DNA from: DATCJA01 sp963814955
GTDB lineage: Bacteria; Acidobacteriota; Vicinamibacteria; Vicinamibacterales; UBA2999
Direction of reading: 5' to 3'
Assembly (NCBI GenBank): GCA_963814955.1
Contig: CAWFEX010000007.1
Span: forward strand, 132,916 to 196,915
Length of the DNA stretch: 64,000 bases
The stretch's first letter is position 1. The number at the start of each line of letters is the position of its first letter. The notes under the pieces are model-generated. The model worked only from the letters and a program-made list of their open reading frames with translations. It made no database searches and was not told where the DNA came from. Positions 56,495 to 64,000 of this stretch are shown here, one piece after another. The translations under genes were made by a program, and so were the position numbers.

Positions 56495-57678
56495 GTACCA
56501 CCTAGCAACTCAGCGATCTCGGCCTCCTGAAAACCTGCTTCGCGTAGCACCTGCTCCGTGTGCTCGCCCAGTTGCGGTGCGCGGCGACGGACCGCGGGCG
56601 GTGTGGCGCTCAATTTGATGGGTGATCCGAGCGCGCGCGTGCGCCCGAGTGCGGGATGGCTGACGTCCACCACCATTTCGCGCGCGACGATCTGCTCGTC
56701 GGCGAACACGTCGGCATAGCTGTTGATCGGACCGCACGGAATGTTGCGCGCCTCGAACGCATCGAGCCAGTGCCGTTTCGACTGCTGCCGGGTGACCGAC
56801 TCGATCCGCCCGGCAAGCGCGGAGCGGTTTTGAACGCGACTCGGGTTGTCGGCGAATTCGGGCAGGTCCGCCCACTCCGGGTGGCCGAGCGCCTCGCACA
56901 ACTGCCTGAACAAACGGTCGTTGGACGCGCCAATGGTGACGTAGCCATCCGCGCACTCAACAGCCTGATACGGCGCCACCATCCGGTGGGCGGACCCAAG
57001 CGGGCCTGGCACTCCGACACCTGCGAAATATTCGGTCGCCTCCCACACCGACAGCGCCACACCGGCTTCGACGAGCGACGTCTCGACATGCTGCCCGACG
57101 CCCGTTCGGTTCCGGTGCGCCAGCGCCGCGAGAATGCCAACGACGGCGAAAAGCGCTGCGCCAAGGTCGGTCAGCGGCACGCCTGATTTCACCGGGCGGC
57201 CCCCTATCTCACCCGTCACTGACATGATGCCCGACACACCTTGCGCGACGAGATCCAGCCCACCTTTCGACCGATGGGGACCGGTTTGGCCGTAGCCCGA
57301 GATCGACGCGTAAATGAGCCCGGGATTTCTGGCAGCGAGCGCCGAATAGCCGAGGCCGAGATCGGTCATGACGCCAGGGCGGCTGTTCTCCGCGAAGATA
57401 TCCGCCGACGCAGCCAGCCTCGCAACTGCATCGCGTCCCGCCTGTGACTTCAGGTCGAGCACCACACTGCGCTTGCCGCGGTTCACCGCGTTGTACGCGG
57501 GCGTGTCCGATCCAACGCCGCCGGGCATCCGCCTCGTCATGTCACCGGCCGGCGGTTCAATCTTGATGACGTCGGCGCCGAGATCGGCCAGGAGCATCGT
57601 GCAGAACGGACCGGCCATCACCTGCGTCACGTCGACGACGCGCACGCCGTGGAGAGCGCCGCCTCCATCAGGATTCAT
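56491..57678 (-). CDS. CaiB/BaiF family CoA-transferase
   Basis: 395 residues from ATG 57678. Class III CoA transferase: LHGVRVVDVTQVMAGPFCTMLLADLGADVIKIE at the N-terminus, GKRSVVLDLK, ENSRPGVMTDLGLGY, and the catalytic aspartate in VPLTDLGAALFAVVGILAAL (about residue 175). TGVGQHVETSLVEAGVAL and GYVTIGASNDRLFRQLC follow. It moves CoA between carboxylic acids; the acceptor is unknown. It is divergent from a crotonase-family gene across 56 bp, so the two probably share a regulator and act on the same acyl-CoA. Confidence 0.92.
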   Translation of the reverse strand: MNPDGGGALHGVRVVDVTQVMAGPFCTMLLADLGADVIKIEPPAGDMTRRMPGGVGSDTPAYNAVNRGKRSVVLDLKSQAGRDAVARLAASADIFAENSRPGVMTDLGLGYSALAARNPGLIYASISGYGQTGPHRSKGGLDLVAQGVSGIMSVTGEIGGRPVKSGVPLTDLGAALFAVVGILAALAHRNRTGVGQHVETSLVEAGVALSVWEATEYFAGVGVPGPLGSAHRMVAPYQAVECADGYVTIGASNDRLFRQLCEALGHPEWADLPEFADNPSRVQNRSALAGRIESVTRQQSKRHWLDAFEARNIPCGPINSYADVFADEQIVAREMVVDVSHPALGRTRALGSPIKLSATPPAVRRRAPQLGEHTEQVLREAGFQEAEIAELLGGT

Positions 57679-57734
57679 AGTCGTATTCAATCATGAAGCT
57701 CACGCGGTGGGGCGAAGCGTGGTAAGACTTACGC

Positions 57735-58520
57735 GTGACAGCCGCTGAAACGATTTTCCAGATCGAACCGCCGCTCGCTTTCCTGACCTTCAATCGCCCT
57801 CAAGCGCGCAACGCGATGACGTGGAGCATGTACGACGCGCTCGTCGAGGCCTGCGAACGCGTCGATCGCGACGACAGCGTGCACGTGCTCATTCTCCGCG
57901 GCGCGGGAGGACAGGCGTTCGTCGCCGGCACGGACATTTCGCAGTTTCAGAAGTTCCAGTCGCCCGCCGACGGCGTGAAGTACGAGCGACACATCACCGA
58001 TGTGCTCGACAGGCTGGAGCGCGTGACGAAGCCAACGATTGCACAGATCCAGGGCTTTGCGGTCGGCGGCGGCTGCGCCATTGCCGTTGCCTGCGATGTC
58101 CGCGTCGCGACGCCGGAATCGCAATTTGGCCTTCCGATCGCCCGTACGCTTGGCAACTGCGTCACCGGTGCGGCGTTCAGCCGGCTCGTCGAGCTGGTGG
58201 GGCCGGGTCACGCCAAGGAAATGCTGTTCACCGGTCGTCTCGTGCCGGCCGCCGAGGCGTACGGCATGGGCATGCTCAATCGCGTGGTGCCCGCGACCGC
58301 CATCGACAGCGAGGTGCGTCAGCTCGCAACGGCCATCGCGTCGAACGCGCCGCTGACGGTGCGCGCCACAAAGGAAATGACGCGCCGGCTGATGGCGCTT
58401 CGCCGCATCGGCTCCGATGATGCGCGGGATCTGATTGAGATGTGCTACGGCAGCGCAGACTTTCAGGAAGGCGTCGCGTCGTTCCTGGCCAAGCGGGCTC
58501 CGCGCTGGACGGGCCGGTGA
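57735..58520 (+). CDS. Enoyl-CoA hydratase/isomerase family protein, catalytic glutamates not conserved
   Basis: 261 residues from GTG 57735. The crotonase fold is clear (PPLAFLTFNRPQARNAMTW; AFVAGTDISQF; VGGGCAIAVACDVRVA; FGLPIARTLGNCVTGAAFSR). Where classic hydratases have Glu in GGGCELA there is Ala (GGGCAIA), and the second Glu position in the LGLIPG-like stretch reads IARTLGN. It is therefore more likely an isomerase, dehalogenase or thioesterase-like member than a simple hydratase. It is divergent from the CaiB gene. Confidence 0.88.
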   Translation: MTAAETIFQIEPPLAFLTFNRPQARNAMTWSMYDALVEACERVDRDDSVHVLILRGAGGQAFVAGTDISQFQKFQSPADGVKYERHITDVLDRLERVTKPTIAQIQGFAVGGGCAIAVACDVRVATPESQFGLPIARTLGNCVTGAAFSRLVELVGPGHAKEMLFTGRLVPAAEAYGMGMLNRVVPATAIDSEVRQLATAIASNAPLTVRATKEMTRRLMALRRIGSDDARDLIEMCYGSADFQEGVASFLAKRAPRWTGR

Positions 58521-58526
58521 GGCTAC

Positions 58527-58579
58527 GTAGTGTCCGGCTTCAGCCGGACCCGCACGGTCCGCCTGAAGGCGGACACTAC
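58527..58579. repeat. BIME-like pair of REP hairpins with covarying stems
   Basis: GTAG-T-GTCCGGC-TTCA-GCCGGAC (58527-58549) faces, on the minus strand, GTAG-T-GTCCGCC-TTCA-GGCGGAC (58579-58557). One base pair is flipped (G-C to C-G) with pairing kept. It lies between two convergent genes. Confidence 0.87.
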
Positions 58580-58594
58580 GTACTTTTCAAAACA

Positions 58595-59278
58595 TCAATT
58601 CGTCGCGAAGCAGTAGAAGAGCCCTGCGCCGCCGGTCTTGACCAGCGCTTCCTGGCTGCACGCCGCGGAACTGTGAGTCGCGTTCCACGAGGCATTGGCG
58701 CCGCCAAGACGATCGTGGTGACCGAGCATCACGCTGCCCATATCGCTGCTCGTATAGTTGCCGCACGTTGTGTTGGCAGCGTTGCCGAGGAGCGCGCGCC
58801 CCGTCGAGTCGGAGCCCGTTACCATGTCGTGCTGATTCGGCATGTCGCCGACACCATTGACCATCCCGCCCTTTTCGTTGAGCGCCGTCGGCTTGCGGAT
58901 GTTGTTGCGATCGCGCTGCTGATCGCCGTGCAGGTCGGCGACGTTCGACGCGATGAGCTGTCCTTTCGCGTTATACCAGGGGCCGGTCCCGATTCGATCG
59001 CGCGCGTTGATGGCCGGCTGATCGCCCGCCTGCGTCTGGCTCAGATACGCTCGCCAGGTTTTGCCGGTGGAGCCGGCCCCCGCCGCCAGCTTCGTACAAT
59101 GGGCATCGGCGCCGGTGAGGCCACCGAAATTGGCGCCCATACCGATAGGCACACTCGTGATGAAAAAACTCATGGGCTGCGTCGGCTTCTGCGTCTGCGC
59201 CGCCTGTCCCTGAACAGCGGGCGTCATCAGCACGGCAGACAGCACGATTACAGCGGACAGTACTAGTGTCTTTCGCAT
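58595..59278 (-). CDS. Secreted protein with a DUF1554-like (lectin/endostatin-type) domain
   Basis: 227 residues from ATG 59278, with GGGGAGAG just upstream. Signal peptide TLVLSAVIVLSAVLMTPAVQG. The mature part reads SFFITSVPIGMGANFGGLTG, ADAHCTKLAAGAGSTGKTWR, AYLSQTQAG, ARDRIGTGPWYNAKGQLIAS and ends GGAGLFYCFATN, with several Cys likely paired. This resembles DUF1554/endostatin-like proteins seen in environmental genomes, known to me only by sequence pattern. Probably extracellular; ligand unknown. Confidence 0.75.
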   Translation of the reverse strand: MRKTLVLSAVIVLSAVLMTPAVQGQAAQTQKPTQPMSFFITSVPIGMGANFGGLTGADAHCTKLAAGAGSTGKTWRAYLSQTQAGDQPAINARDRIGTGPWYNAKGQLIASNVADLHGDQQRDRNNIRKPTALNEKGGMVNGVGDMPNQHDMVTGSDSTGRALLGNAANTTCGNYTSSDMGSVMLGHHDRLGGANASWNATHSSAACSQEALVKTGGAGLFYCFATN

Positions 59279-59402
59279 CGCTCTCCCCTTGAAGTGTGTG
59301 AAAGGTTCCTGAATGTAAGAAAAATCCCTGGCGCTCGCGCGGCTCGCGGCGGTCACTATAGACCGCGGCGAGGGTAAAGCTCAAGGGTAGATGTACGCCA
59401 GG

Positions 59403-59849
59403 TCAGCGAGGACCACCCTCGGCGGGCGGGGCGCCGGCGAACAGCCGCCGGCCATCCGACAGCACAATCGTGTTGGTGTTGGCGGTGGGATTTCCGCTGC
59501 GCGACGCCCATCCCTCGATGGTGACCATCGTACCCGCGGCCACATCAGCCGGGCGCCAACCGCGCCGGTACAAAGCGTTTGCCGGCTGCATCTCGAACGC
59601 CCAGTTCACCACTTTGCCGGTGTCGTCCTTGACGTCGATGTAGATCCAGGAGTGCGGGTTCGACCATCGCACCTCGGTAATCGTCCCCACGAGCTTGATG
59701 GGCTTGTTGATGTCGAATTCCGCCGAAAAGGAGTGATGCGCCAGGGCCGAAGGCCCGACAACCGTGAACATCGCCAGACTGACCGTGGCCTCCGCGATTG
59801 CTCGGTTCCATCTTCCCCACCCGGTGCCCGCTCGTCGTCTCACCGTCAT
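59403..59849 (-). CDS. DUF6152-like secreted protein
   Basis: 148 residues from ATG 59849. After a signal sequence (AEATVSLAMFTVVGPSALA) the mature protein starts HHSFSAEFDINKPIKLVGTI and continues TEVRWSNPHSWIYIDVKDDTG, the pattern of DUF6152, an OB-fold-like periplasmic domain common in acidobacterial and proteobacterial genomes. Function unknown. Its start codon overlaps the stop of the upstream broken gene by one base (TGATG), so they form one transcription unit. Confidence 0.78.
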   Translation of the reverse strand: MTVRRRAGTGWGRWNRAIAEATVSLAMFTVVGPSALAHHSFSAEFDINKPIKLVGTITEVRWSNPHSWIYIDVKDDTGKVVNWAFEMQPANALYRRGWRPADVAAGTMVTIEGWASRSGNPTANTNTIVLSDGRRLFAGAPPAEGGPR

Positions 59850-61403
59850 CACCGCCCCCCGCTCGCGGCTCGCTGCGCCCGTGCCGCGTCCCGGACCTCC
59901 TTCAGATGCTTCAGGTCCTGATTGTCTTCCAGACATGCCACCTCGAGCAGCTCACCCTTCGGGTCGCGTCGCAGCGGCATGCCAATCGTCCACGGACGCG
60001 TGTACACGACAGGATCGGTCACGGTTGCCTGGTACGCCACCGTGTTGGGCTCCGTCGGCGTGAACCGCTCCACGACCGTCGCGGCATGGCTGATCACGTC
60101 GCCCACCTCGTTCAGCCACGACTTCCCGTTCAGGTTCCTCGTCTCCACCACGAGCGTGTTGCCGTCCCATCGGCCGACCGAATCGCCCATCCACAGGCGC
60201 ATCGTATCCGGCAGAGGCGTGTGGTTGCCTACCGGGATAATCCGCCATGACATCCGTTCGTGCAGAATGACGATGTGCGTTGGCGTCTGCAGAATATGGA
60301 ACGGCGACGGCACGTAAATCGCGCGCGGCACGCCTCCCACGAAGCAGTGCGCCGTCGGATCGTCATACCCGCGCTCGGGGAGATTCCGGGTTCGCTTCTC
60401 CTCGACGGCCCAGGGTTGATACGGCAGCGTCGGCACATCCACCAGGACACCGCGGCCGCCCGGCGTGAACGGCTCGTTGTGCTTCTCGAAGCCCCAGTTG
60501 GCGCCGCCAGCGTCGGCCTGATAGAACCCGTTGAGATCGGGCACGGCGGTCCTCGGGCCCGGCGCGGCGGCAGCCGGCTTGGCCTGAGCCGCAGGAGGCG
60601 TCGCCTGCACCGCCTTGCGCCGCTGCAGCCGCCTGGTGCCAGGTACGCGGCTCGGGCTCGAAATCACCTCGCGCTTCTTCGAGCTCCGCGCGGCATTGAT
60701 ACTCGAGCACGCGCGCCATCCCCTTCTGCCGATGGAGCGGCATGCGGATCTTCCACGGCCGCGTGAAGACCTTCGCATCCTCGATCGTCGCCTCGTAATC
60801 GATGGTGTCGGCGTCCGACCATCGTGTAACGCTCGGTGACATGCAGCGCGTCGCTGTGGAAGTTGCCGGCCATGTCGAACCACGTGCGATCGTTGTGGTT
60901 CGTCACGTCGACGACCAGCGTGTCGCCTTCCCAGCGCCCGCGCGAGTCGCCCATCCAGAAGGTGATGCCCTCGGGCGGCCGGCTGCCGTTCGTGTAAATC
61001 AGGCGGTAGACCTGCTGCCACTCGAACAGCATGGCGACGTGATCGCGCGTCTGAAAAATCTGGAACGGAAACTCCATGTACATGATCCGCGGCACACCCG
61101 GCATGTAGCACTCGGCGAGCGGATCGGCCGTCGCGCGGTTCGCGAAGTTCTCGCGCTTTTTCGCGGCGGCCCACGGCTGATACGGAATGGTGCCTCCCTC
61201 GACGACGCTGCGTCCCGGCGGGCATGCCGTGACGCGCCGCGTGATCCTCGAGATCGTACGGCGGCACGGTTGCGCACCTGCCAGATGCCCTGCAGGTCGG
61301 GCCTGCCGTCGGCGGTGCGCGGCAACGCCGGACGCACCTGCGCGGCAGCGTCGGCGTGACGCGTGACGACGCCATTCCGAGCGACCAGGAAGCGCGGCGG
61401 CAC
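59849..61403 (-). pseudogene. Tandem two-domain secreted protein of unknown function, multiply frameshifted
   Basis: Two homologous domains follow each other. Domain 1: PRTADGRPDLQGIWQVRN, EGGTIPYQPWAAAKKRENFA, CYMPGVPRIMYMEFPFQIFQ, FWMGDSRGRWEGDTLVVDVT, YEATIEDAKVFTRPWKIRMP. Domain 2 (intact, from about 60600): DLNGFYQADAGGANWGFE, VPTLPYQPWAVEEKRTRN, FVGGVPRAIYVPSPFHILQT, WMGDSVGRWDGNTLVVETRN, VAYQATVTDPVVYTRPWTIG. Domain 1 is spread over three frames, with breaks near 61.26, 61.21 and 60.82 kb and another near 60.64 kb at the junction. Whether this was one gene or two is unclear. Similar proteins are frequent next to DUF6152 genes; no function is known to me. Confidence 0.7.
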
Positions 61404-61591
61404 GTTTTTGAGATATCCAGATCATCGAGCGGCAGTCGACTCCAGCTCGGGATTTCAACATGGCCATCTGCGCAAGAATCAAGCGCGCAGGCTGCCTTAC
61501 GTGTGCCGCTTGCCCTTTGACCTGTCATCGCGTCTGACCTGGTTCAGCATCGATCGCGTACAATGAAGGAGTTGCGTCTGAGCCGGCCTTT

Positions 61592-61945
61592 GGGGGCGAA
61601 TTTGGCTTCGACGGGGGTACAGAATCGCGGGATGCATGCCGAGCTCCATTGACTCGTTAATCCGATGGAACATCCGTTAACTGCGGATTCTCAGTACGCT
61701 CTCGCAGCTTAATAAGCTGTGACGTCTGCCCTGACCTCGCCTGGTGGTTGGGGGTCAGACGCCATTAAACAGGCTGGCGGCCACGTGGCGGCTCGGCGCG
61801 TGGCCGTGAGATTTACCGGGTCTGGTGTCCGGCGGTTTTTCGCCGCTTCCTCACGCCGGGCATGAGATTTCAGAAGCGGACACGCATGTAGAGTCCTGCG
61901 GGGACGTGCTTTCGGACGCGGGTTCGACTCCCGCCGCCTCCACCA
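61592..61945 (+). ncRNA. ssrA: Transfer-messenger RNA (tmRNA)
   Basis: 354 nt. The 5' end GGGGGCG pairs with CGCCTCC before A-CCA at the 3' end (7-bp acceptor stem), the 5' part contains GGCTTCGACGG, and the T arm reads GGTTCGACTC. The tag frame is GCG GAT TCT CAG TAC GCT CTC GCA GCT TAA (61683-61712), giving ADSQYALAA with the standard YALAA end. It rescues stalled ribosomes with SmpB. CCA is encoded. It is one-piece, not permuted. An integrase gene ends 8 bp beyond its 3' end. Confidence 0.97.
61921..61945 (+). other. Probable attachment site (att) at the 3' end of ssrA
   Basis: The T arm and acceptor 3' half of tmRNA, about 25 bp, directly abut an integrase gene. ssrA 3' ends are among the commonest targets of tyrosine recombinases. 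The matching direct repeat at the other end of the element is not in the window, so the exact core is unknown. Confidence 0.55.
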
Positions 61946-61952
61946 CTTTTCT

Positions 61953-63097
61953 TCAATACATTCGCGAGTTTTGGCCTCCAGTTCCCGCCGCCTCCCCGTG
62001 GGCTCCACGGGTGGCGGGCGCTGTGCCCGCTTCGAGCAGCCGGATCGCAGCATCCAGCGCGGCTGGACTGAGGTGCATATACCGCTGCGTCGTCATCAAG
62101 TCCTGATGGCCGGCCAGTTCCTGAATCGCTCTGGCGGGCGCCCCGCGCATTGCCAGATGGGAACAAAAGGTGTGTCGCAGGATATGCACGCCTGGTTTCA
62201 CGTTGGCGCGACGTGCCACCCGACGCATCAATGACCTGCACCTCCTTTTGCGTGAGCGGCTGTCCCTTCGAATCGGACAGCACCCGTTGACTCCGCAGAT
62301 GCCGCCCTTGACTCAGCGCGGTAGCGAGGCGCGTGGTCAGTGGGACATACCGGACGCGGCCGCCTTTCGTGTCGGTAACGTGGCCCTTCCAGTCGGACCG
62401 GGCCACGCAGAGTTGCCGTTTGCCGAGATCCACGTCGCCCCACTCAAGTGCCATCATTTCCCCACAGCGCAACCCTGCCTCGCCGCCCAATAGCACGACG
62501 ATAGAGGCAACGTGATCGGTCTGCTCGAGCCGAGTGAACGAGACGCTCGAACGCGTCGAAGTCATGAAACTCGCCTCTGACTTCGTGGTCCGCACGCAGT
62601 TTTATCGTGCAGGCACGGGTGATCGATGACGTTCCATTCCACCGCCGTTCGCAACATCACGTTCAGTACCGTCAGTACGTTGTTCACCGTCTTTGGCGAC
62701 TTTCTTGTCAGCGCGGCCTTCAACTGCTGCACGTCCTCTGTTGTGATCTCGTTCAGTCGTTTGCTTCCAAGCCGACGAACAAGGTGACGGCGAATGATCG
62801 ACTCATTCCCGGCCACGCCACTCGGCTTATGACGATTGGCCCTGACATGCCCGTCGATGAATCGCGGGGCGAAATCTTTCAGTGTCGGCACCTCCTTGTG
62901 GACTTGCTCACGTTTTGGTTTTCCGTCCCGCACCAGCACTCGTTCTCGATCCTGCGCCCATCGCAACGCCGCAGATTTTCCAGGCACCGGCGCCTCTCTG
63001 CGTTCTCGGAGCTTCGTGCCGTCTGGGAGGAGGACTCGAATGTCCACCTCCCAGATGTTGTCTTTTCCTACGACACTGGTCGGATCGTCACGCTCAT
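61953..63097 (-). pseudogene. Tyrosine-recombinase integrase, split over several frames
   Basis: The protein is legible in pieces. The N-terminal arm is DIRVLLPDGTKLRERREAPV. The core-binding SAM-like domain is TLKDFAPRFIDGHVRANRHK to NNVLTVLNVMLRTAVEWNVI (63.05-62.6 kb). The catalytic domain has GLRCGEMMALEW (Arg), GGRVRYVPL (Lys region; 62.5-62.25 kb), then HILRHTFCSHLA (His, Arg), ELAGHQDLMTTQRYMHLS (His, Tyr) in 62.23-61.95 kb. All catalytic residues are present but at least three frame changes are needed. ATG 63097 overlaps the stop of the HTH gene (TGATG). Orientation and its 8-bp distance to ssrA fit site-specific integration there. Confidence 0.85.
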
Positions 63098-63285
63098 CAC
63101 CTAATCTCCTGTGATGACGGCGTGCAGTTGTGATCGAGCCAGTCTAGCAGTTCGCGTGCGCCGCACGAGGATTCGACGGCCGATGCGGGTAACACCAGGC
63201 AGCTGGCCTCGCTCAATCATTGTGTAGACAGCCTTGGGGGTGAGTGACGAAGAATCCCCGCAACTTCAACGACGGTGAGGAGCAT
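63097..63285 (-). pseudogene. Excisionase-like helix-turn-helix DNA-binding protein, frameshifted
   Basis: From ATG 63285: MLLTVVEVAGILRHSP, then in the next frame PKAVYTMIERGQLPGVTRIG and RRILVRR, then in a third ELLDWLDHNCTPSSQEIR and TGA. Together this is a MerR-like/excisionase HTH domain of about 62 residues (VxEVAxILxVSPxxVYxMIxxGxLPGVxRIGRRxxxRRxxLxxWL). It stops exactly where the integrase starts, as expected for an xis-int pair. Frame changes lie near 63.24 and 63.13 kb. Confidence 0.75.
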
Positions 63286-63289
63286 CACC

Positions 63290-64000
63290 GGGAGCTCAGC
63301 GGCCAACATCGCCATCTCCGGTGTGTGAAACTGGCACCTGCACGTGTAGGCGTCGTGCTCGGGGTCATACCCCGTCACACGTACGGCTTGTGTGACTGAC
63401 CGAATACCGCGCCGTCGCTCCAGATGCAACACCAGGTCGATGGATTCGCTGATCAACCGACAAATCGCCGAGTAAGGCAACTCGACACCGCTTTGCAGCA
63501 CGCAGACGCAAACCGCGCGAGGGCGTGCTCGGCGGAATTCGCGTGGATCGTGGAGAAGCTGCCCGAGTGACCGGTGTTCAAGGCCTGGAGAAGTCGAAGG
63601 CTTCGCCACCGCGCACCTCGCCGACGACGATGCGGTCCGGACGGTGGCGCAACGTCGCTTTCAGGAGGTCACGAATCGTGACGGCTTTGGCGTCCGGCTG
63701 TTCGCGTCGCGCCTCGAATCTTACGAGGTTTGGGTGCACGAATTGCGAGTTCCGCCGTTTCTTCAATCAGTACGACACGGTCGGAGTCGCGGCAGCAATC
63801 TGGCGAGCGCATTGAGCAGCGTCGTCTTGCGCGTCCCAGTCCCACCGCTAATCAGGACGTTGCCGCGGTTCGCCAGCGCGCCGCGCACAAGATCGACGAG
63901 ATCGTCGTAATCATCCCGACGCGGACGAGTTCTTCGCACGTCCAGAAGCGCGAGTGAAATTTGCGGATCGTCAGCGTCGTGCCCCCGAGACTGCAGGGCG
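63290..64000 (-). pseudogene. VirB11/CpaF/TrbB-type secretion ATPase, frameshifted, 5' end outside window
   Basis: Pieces in order: Walker A NVLISGGTGTRKTTLLNALA (about 63.84 kb), VVLIEETAE (Asp box region), RNSQFVHPNLVRFEARREQP, VTIRDLLKATLRHRPDRIVV, GEVRGGEAFD (63.72-63.59 kb), NTGHSG with HAN-type Walker B surroundings (about 63.55), and SGVELPYSAICRLISESIDL, VLHLERRRGIRSVTQAVRV (63.5-63.35 kb). These are hallmarks of type II/IV secretion ATPases used in pilus assembly or conjugation. Walker A has an extra Arg (GTGTRKTT rather than GTGSGKTT). At least three frame changes are needed. Next to xis-int it suggests a conjugative or mobilisable element. Confidence 0.8.

Overview
The window looks like chromosomal DNA of a high-GC, Gram-negative-type bacterium, most likely an acidobacterium near Vicinamibacteria. 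The evidence is a VWA protein of the acidobacterial VWFA-related family, DUF6677- and DUF6152-like proteins, two large Abhydrolase_10-like secreted proteins, a kinase fused to a WD40-like propeller, and LolCD/RND/TolC envelope systems. This placement is inferred from gene content; no tree was built.

Layout. 0-7.3 kb: clpC (runs off the left edge), a beta-hydroxyacid dehydrogenase, an NHL-propeller protein, a MetE-like methyltransferase and a lactonase-like propeller. 7.4-7.9 kb: a REP-associated tyrosine transposase (RAYT) between inverted REP hairpins. 8-13.1 kb: a compact minus-strand block lolD-lolC/E-lysS-nusB-ribH-crotonase. 13.2-17.8 kb: membrane proteins, a VWA protein and a spermidine-synthase-like membrane protein. 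17.8-24.3 kb: a TetR-controlled RND efflux operon. 24.4-30.9 kb: an IMPDH-like enzyme, a second RAYT, MTA phosphorylase with a PfkB kinase, and a methylmalonyl-CoA epimerase/beta-lactamase fusion beside meaB and an acyl-CoA dehydrogenase. 32-36 kb: small secreted proteins, HemW and a DnaC-like ATPase. 36-42.2 kb: dnaK-dnaJ-hspR with a recognisable HspR-type promoter, divergent from PBP1A. 42.3-49.3 kb: a minus-strand run of four secreted hydrolases (M20 peptidase, Abhydrolase_10, gamma-glutamyltransferase, amidase), the last two frameshifted. 49.4-58.5 kb: propellers, a Ser/Thr kinase, a histidine phosphatase and a divergent CaiB/crotonase pair. 58.6-61.4 kb: secreted proteins of unknown function. 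61.6-64 kb: tmRNA, then a tyrosine recombinase, an excisionase-like HTH protein and a VirB11/CpaF-type ATPase, the start of an integrated element that uses ssrA as its attachment site.

Two features run through the whole window. First, gene borders carry many short hairpins with a GTAG foot, a 6-10 bp stem and a loop usually spelled TTTA/TTCA. Stem sequence changes from group to group while pairing is kept, and two RAYTs sit inside inverted pairs of two different groups. A second class of AT-richer, wordy imperfect inverted repeats also fills intergenic gaps and often supplies the ends of proteins. Second, single-base frameshifts are frequent to the right of 23 kb and very dense after 59 kb. 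Gene decay and uncorrected sequencing indels cannot be told apart from the sequence alone.
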